A DNA stretch of 64,000 nucleotides from Lobosporangium transversale (taxonomy: Eukaryota; Mortierellomycota; Mortierellomycetes; Mortierellales; Mortierellaceae): NCBI RefSeq assembly GCF_002105155.1, contig NW_019028995.1:1-64000 (forward strand), read 5' to 3'. The position numbers and the translations under genes were made by a program. The notes beneath the pieces are model-generated. The model had not been told where the DNA came from and did not search any database. It saw nothing but the letters and a program-made list of their open reading frames with translations. The stretch's first letter is position 1, and every line of letters starts with the position of its first letter. Positions 59,773 to 64,000 of this stretch are shown here, piece by piece.

Positions 59773-61799
59773 ATGGCTCCTGTTGTAAGCCTGCCATTGG
59801 GCCTACATCGCAAGTCAAGGTCTTCCCTTGCTGGCCTCTCCATTCTCCTCGCCTATATCCTTGTTCGCCGCCAGCAGACTCGTGCTAAGCGGCGTGCTCG
59901 TCAACAGCGTGCTGCTGCTGGCACAGCCACTGGCAGTACTAGTGACAGCTCTGCCGGTAACAAACCTCGTCGGGTCGGAGTCGATAGACACTTTGTGGAG
60001 CAACTCAAAAAATTACTCCCCATTTGTATCCCAGGCTTGGCTAGTAGAGAAGCAGGACTCTTAGCTGCCCTTGCTACCATCTTGATTGCTAGGTAAACAA
60101 TTCAATGTCAACATTATCGCCAATATGTGCTCGACAACCACTCAACATTTTAAGCCCATTTGAATATGAATACAGCACTGTAAGATTTATTGTCTCTTCA
60201 CTCTACATCGCGTTTATACTAAAGCGCTTCCTTCCTTCACCACAAACCATGATAGAACATGGTTAGATGTCTGGTTTTCAGGACTCAATGGTTCAGTTGT
60301 CAAAGCTATTGTGTCTCGCGATCGTAAAAGGTTCATAGCCAAAGCAATGATTGAGTTTGGTCTCATGATGGTATGAACTCTGAAATATGTTTTATCTGAA
60401 ACAAAACGTTTTTTTTTTTTTTTTTGGCATTATGAAATTTTAACCGTTGGTACACGCACACGCTGTTATTATTCTAGTGGCCCATGAGCATCGTAAATAA
60501 CTCGCTCAAGTTCACGATTAGCGCCTTGGCCCTCTCTTTCAGAGAACGTTTGACAAAGGTTCGTGACGCCCAAGCGCTGAACATTTATGCGATTTTTCAT
60601 AATGTAATACCGACATATCTCATCTTGTTTTTTAAATGCATGGTATAGTTTGCACATAATCAATACTTGGATGGAATCACGTTTTACAAGGTCTCCAACA
60701 TCGACAATCGCATTCAGAATGCAGACCAGCTACTTACACAGGACATTGACAAGTTTGCAGATAACCTCAGTCATCTGTACTCGGATATCGCCAAACCTTT
60801 GGTTGACATTGTCCTGTTCGCCTACAAACTAGGAGAGGCTATGTATGTGGTTATCTTGTTAGCAATTGGACTATAGTGGTATCTACAGGGCTGGACATCT
60901 GCTAATCATTTACTCCTAATTATCCCGCTCTAGTGGTGGAGAGGCTCCATTTTACATGATTGGATATTTCTTCCTCTCAGGCGTGGTCCTTCGTGCTCTC
61001 TCCCCGCCATTCGGCAAATGTAAGGAACGAATCTAATATTTACGTCAACGTGCACCGAAGCGGTCAATGAACATTATTCCACGCCATATTGGACATTAAT
61101 CTTTATTATTACCATCTATTAGATACCGCTTTGGAACAAAAGCTTGAAGGTGACTTCCGCTTTGCCCATTCGCGTATCATTACTCATTCTGAGGAGATTG
61201 CATTCTACAATGGCGCTGCACGTGAAAAGGACGGTGTCAATAACGCGTTTGATAAGGTAACAATATTAAGAGGGCGGCCGTTATGACGATAACTTACACA
61301 ATATGGTTTTCTTTTCCTAATTTTTCGTATGACATTACTTGAAACATAACCTGGATAACCTGGATTAGATTTCGCGTCATGTCAAAAAGGTCTACACAAT
61401 GCGCTTCGCTAATGGTATCCTGGATTCAGTACTTGTCAAGTACTGCGCGACTATGACTGCCTATTAGTACGTAGATGATTGCTGACTATGCTATTAGTAC
61501 TCATGGGATTAATGACTATTAATTTGAGTCTAATTCTCCCCTTTCTTTTTTGCATGTCATATAGTTTACTGGCGCGACCCGTCTTTGATCCTGCTTATGG
61601 TATACACCATTTATTGGCCCTTCTAACACCACTAAATATGTTAAATTCGGCTTTTGCTAACTTCGCCTGCACAATTTTCAATAACCGATAGCTACGGAGC
61701 ATATGGGCCGTGTTTCGGCTGACCCTACCAAAATTGTTGAGGATTATTCTCGAAACTGTAAGACTTTCAATTTACATTAGGATAGCAATACTTGAAACA

Positions 61800-61835
<36 letters not shown>

Positions 61836-63086
61836 ACAACATCAACAATCCTTGTGAAAAATCTAGCCGGATACCTCGTAAATCTTTCGCAGGCAGTCGG
61901 CCGTCTGATCCTTGCTGGCCGTGATCTTACGCGGTTTGCAGGATATACGTCGCGCGTCTCAGAACTCTTTGATGTCTTAGATGATATCAAAAAGGGCCGA
62001 TATGAACGAACCATGATAGCAAAGAATGACACCTCATCGTCACAGAGCCAAAGTGTCGATACAAATGACTTGAAGGGCAAGGTCATTACGCAGGATGGCG
62101 TTATTATTTTTGAGAAGGTGCCCATCGTGACACCCAACAACGATGTCTTGGTGAAGGAATTGTCATTCAAGGTCACTAAAGGGACAGATGTCATTATTGC
62201 CGGACCGAATGGTATTTTATTCTTGATTCAACAGTTAAGGAAACTTGGTGCAATTTGTGGAACTTTTCGTATATTGGGTGCTAACCCTCTTTTCTCCTTT
62301 CTCTCTTTCTTTGAATCAAACCAGGCTGTGGAAAATCGTCGCTGTTCCGTATTTTGGGCGACCTCTGGCCATTGTTTGGTGGTACAGTAACGAAGCCCCA
62401 TCCCTCCAAGTTGTTCTACGTCCCACAAAAACCTTACCTGGCGTTAGGAACCTTCCGTGACCAGGTGATTTACCCTGATACTAAGCAGCAGGCGCTTGCT
62501 AAAGGATTCACGGATGCGAAGTTGTTTGAGCTTTTAAGCGTTGTTCACCTCGGATACTTGATTGATCGCGAAGGTGGATGGGACTCTGTTCAAGACTGGG
62601 CTGACGTGTAAGTTTTCCCTGCTTCATTACGGAAAATCATGCTATATAGATCGAAGGCTTGAAGTATTCCAATTCATCTCCCTGTCATCCCTATTAATTA
62701 TAACATTAACCCAATCAATACATAGTCTTTCCGGTGGTGAGAAGCAGCGTGTAGCAATGGCTCGACTGTTCTATCATCGTCCTCAGTTTGCTATCTTGGA
62801 TGAGTGCACGTCTGCAGTCAGCATTGATGTCGAAGGAATCATGTATGAACACGCGCGACAGTCTGGCATCACTCTGTTCACGGTCTCACATCGTCCATCG
62901 CTAATCCGCTACCACGAGTACCTGCTTCGGTTCGATGGGGAAGGTAACTATCAATTCCGAAAACTCGGCAAGGAAGACATCCAGCAAACCGCTTTTGGCT
63001 TTGGCCATGGGAAATCTAAAAAGATCAGGAAGCTTGGTGAGGAAGATAGGGATGGCGATGATGCTGATACAGAAAATAGTGTGTAA
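59773..63086 (+). CDS. Peroxisomal long-chain acyl-CoA half-ABC transporter (ABCD/PXA family)
   Basis: Moves very-long-chain fatty acyl-CoA into peroxisomes for beta-oxidation; half-transporters work as dimers. Twelve exons close in frame: 59773-60092, 60256-60370, 60478-60558, 60649-60842, 60934-61019, 61123-61256, 61369-61466, 61565-61599, 61692-61757, 61867-62211, 62325-62607 and 62726-63086, giving about 705 residues. The transmembrane half includes the ABCD-specific EEIAFYNG (EAA-like) motif. The nucleotide-binding domain shows Walker A GPNGCGKSS (split by an intron), the signature LSGGEKQR, Walker [13 protein letters not shown] and a switch HRPSL. The tail is charged. It could be the PXA1- or PXA2-type subunit, and I cannot tell which. 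Confidence 0.93.
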
Positions 63087-63288
63087 ATAGGCAATTGAAA
63101 TTATTGTGAAGTGAGGGTGGGTCATCCATCCATAAATAAAATAAAACTATCAAATACAAATATTTGATAACCAGGGCCTGCAGGACCATGGGACTTATTA
63201 TCTACACTCTATGAACAAAATGCTCCAGAAACTATAGTCAATAAAAAGTTATACTACACAAACGTCGAAAGCGGCTGCATCCATGGTT

Positions 63289-63831
63289 TCATAAACCCTG
63301 ACCGTCGTAGTTGATACCTAAAGTCCGCCTTTCCGACCTGTTGCGCAACGCGACAAAATATCCGTCATCCATAGTTATCAAAACCTTCATTCCACCTAGC
63401 CGCTCCATCACGTCCAGTTTGGTTTTCCCAAGGTAACTGTCCCGGACTTGGTCATCCGCGATCTTGTAGATCTCTTTTACATTCAGCTTCTGTCTTTGTC
63501 TGAGGGAAGGGACAAGGAAATCATTGCTACTACGTCTGTGCTCCCCAACACAGTTGCGTCCTCTAGCGCGTTTGCTCATAGCAGTGATTCCACGAGCCTT
63601 TTCCTATTCAAAGGTGACTTTACACCGTTTGTTCCAGATTTCTGTACGGCCGAATTCTTCTATGGCCTTGACAAAGCGCCCTGCCATATATGTTGCTATC
63701 CTTGTTGTTGTCTTGAAGCCAACTTTCCAACTCTGAGCAATGGACTTGGGCGTAAGTCCATGATAAATGCCCTGCACAGACCAACAAAACAAACGCCCAT
63801 TTTTTTTTTTTTCTTTTTTTTTTGATAACAA
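63289..63831 (-). pseudogene. Degenerate unknown ORF with one in-frame TAG
   Basis: Two minus-strand segments share one frame and are separated by a single TAG (63604-63606). The upstream part, ending KAIEEFGRTEIWNKRCKVTFE, leads through EKARGITA into MSKRARGRNCVGEHRRSSND and on to a stop at 63289. Together they read about 170 residues, basic and partly helical. I do not recognise the family with confidence. The style, a repeated short basic ORF with a nonsense codon, fits a degraded repetitive or transposon-related gene. The 5' side is lost in T runs and duplicated sequence near 63800-63870. Confidence 0.45.
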
Positions 63832-64000
63832 GGACCCTCAGGTAACAAAACAAACGCCCACTCAATTTTTTTTTTTTTTTTTTTTAAGCAAAATACACAA
63901 GCACCCTTTAGTCACGTGTTTCAATTTATTGTCTTCTTAATCTGGCTAAAGCACTCGTCACTTGTCGTAAATCTGCTATTTACGTATCCTCTTCTTCATT

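Overview
This window comes from a fungal nuclear genome. Genes are interrupted by many short GT-AG introns, BiP ends in HDEL, and the gene set is typically fungal: an AspA/Cdc11-type septin, beta-tubulin, an EF-hand aspartate/glutamate carrier and a Vps23 homologue. Introns and intergenic DNA are full of A or T runs of 20 to 40 bases. The protein features fit an early-diverging lineage such as Mortierellomycotina or Mucoromycotina. That placement is inference, not a database result.

Layout, left to right: the 3' end of an unknown Q-rich gene (1-720); mitochondrial SCOT/OXCT (1530-3986); cytosolic HSP90 (4530-6743); ER HSP70 BiP/Kar2 (7690-10071); a septin (10855-13064); beta-tubulin on the minus strand (13499-15883); mitochondrial aspartate/glutamate carrier AGC1 (17021-19745); a small unknown minus-strand ORF (20011-20265); glutamine-dependent NAD+ synthetase (21321-24619); phosphoinositide phospholipase C on the minus strand (24854-29114); La protein (30249-31890); a Crb2/Rad9/53BP1-like checkpoint mediator (32234-36169); and a C2H2 zinc-finger gene on the minus strand (36381-36935).

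A gene-poor accessory block of about 16 kb follows (36.9-52.7 kb). After it come a zinc-knuckle/SR protein (52739-53852), a RidA-family protein on the minus strand (53933-54780), a TSG101/Vps23 ESCRT-I subunit (55097-57136), the mitochondrial porin VDAC (58051-59218), a peroxisomal ABCD half-transporter (59773-63086) and a degenerate minus-strand ORF (63289-63831).

The accessory block holds the most interesting content. Two tandem, diverged four-exon loci (A, 43349-47267; B, 48995-52475) each start with a FEN1/XPG-type flap-nuclease fold and end in a TnpB/Fanzor-type RuvC nuclease with a CxxxxC...CxxC zinc ribbon followed by a DRDAVGAENIA motif. A third, inverted and stop-containing fragment, closest to B, lies at 42301-42911. 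Splice positions and phases agree between A and B, so the flap-nuclease and Fanzor halves appear to be one gene. I know of no described protein with this architecture. Both copies carry frameshifts, so these may be relics of an active element elsewhere in the genome. A related ~90-bp repeat lies on both sides of locus A (about 41275 and 47709), and a 30-bp perfect inverted repeat (47717-47888) sits between A and B.

The remaining genes are conserved single-copy housekeeping genes on both strands, with no operon-like logic. Exon coordinates were read by eye from splice signals and reading phase; every spliced gene listed closes in frame except those flagged as broken.
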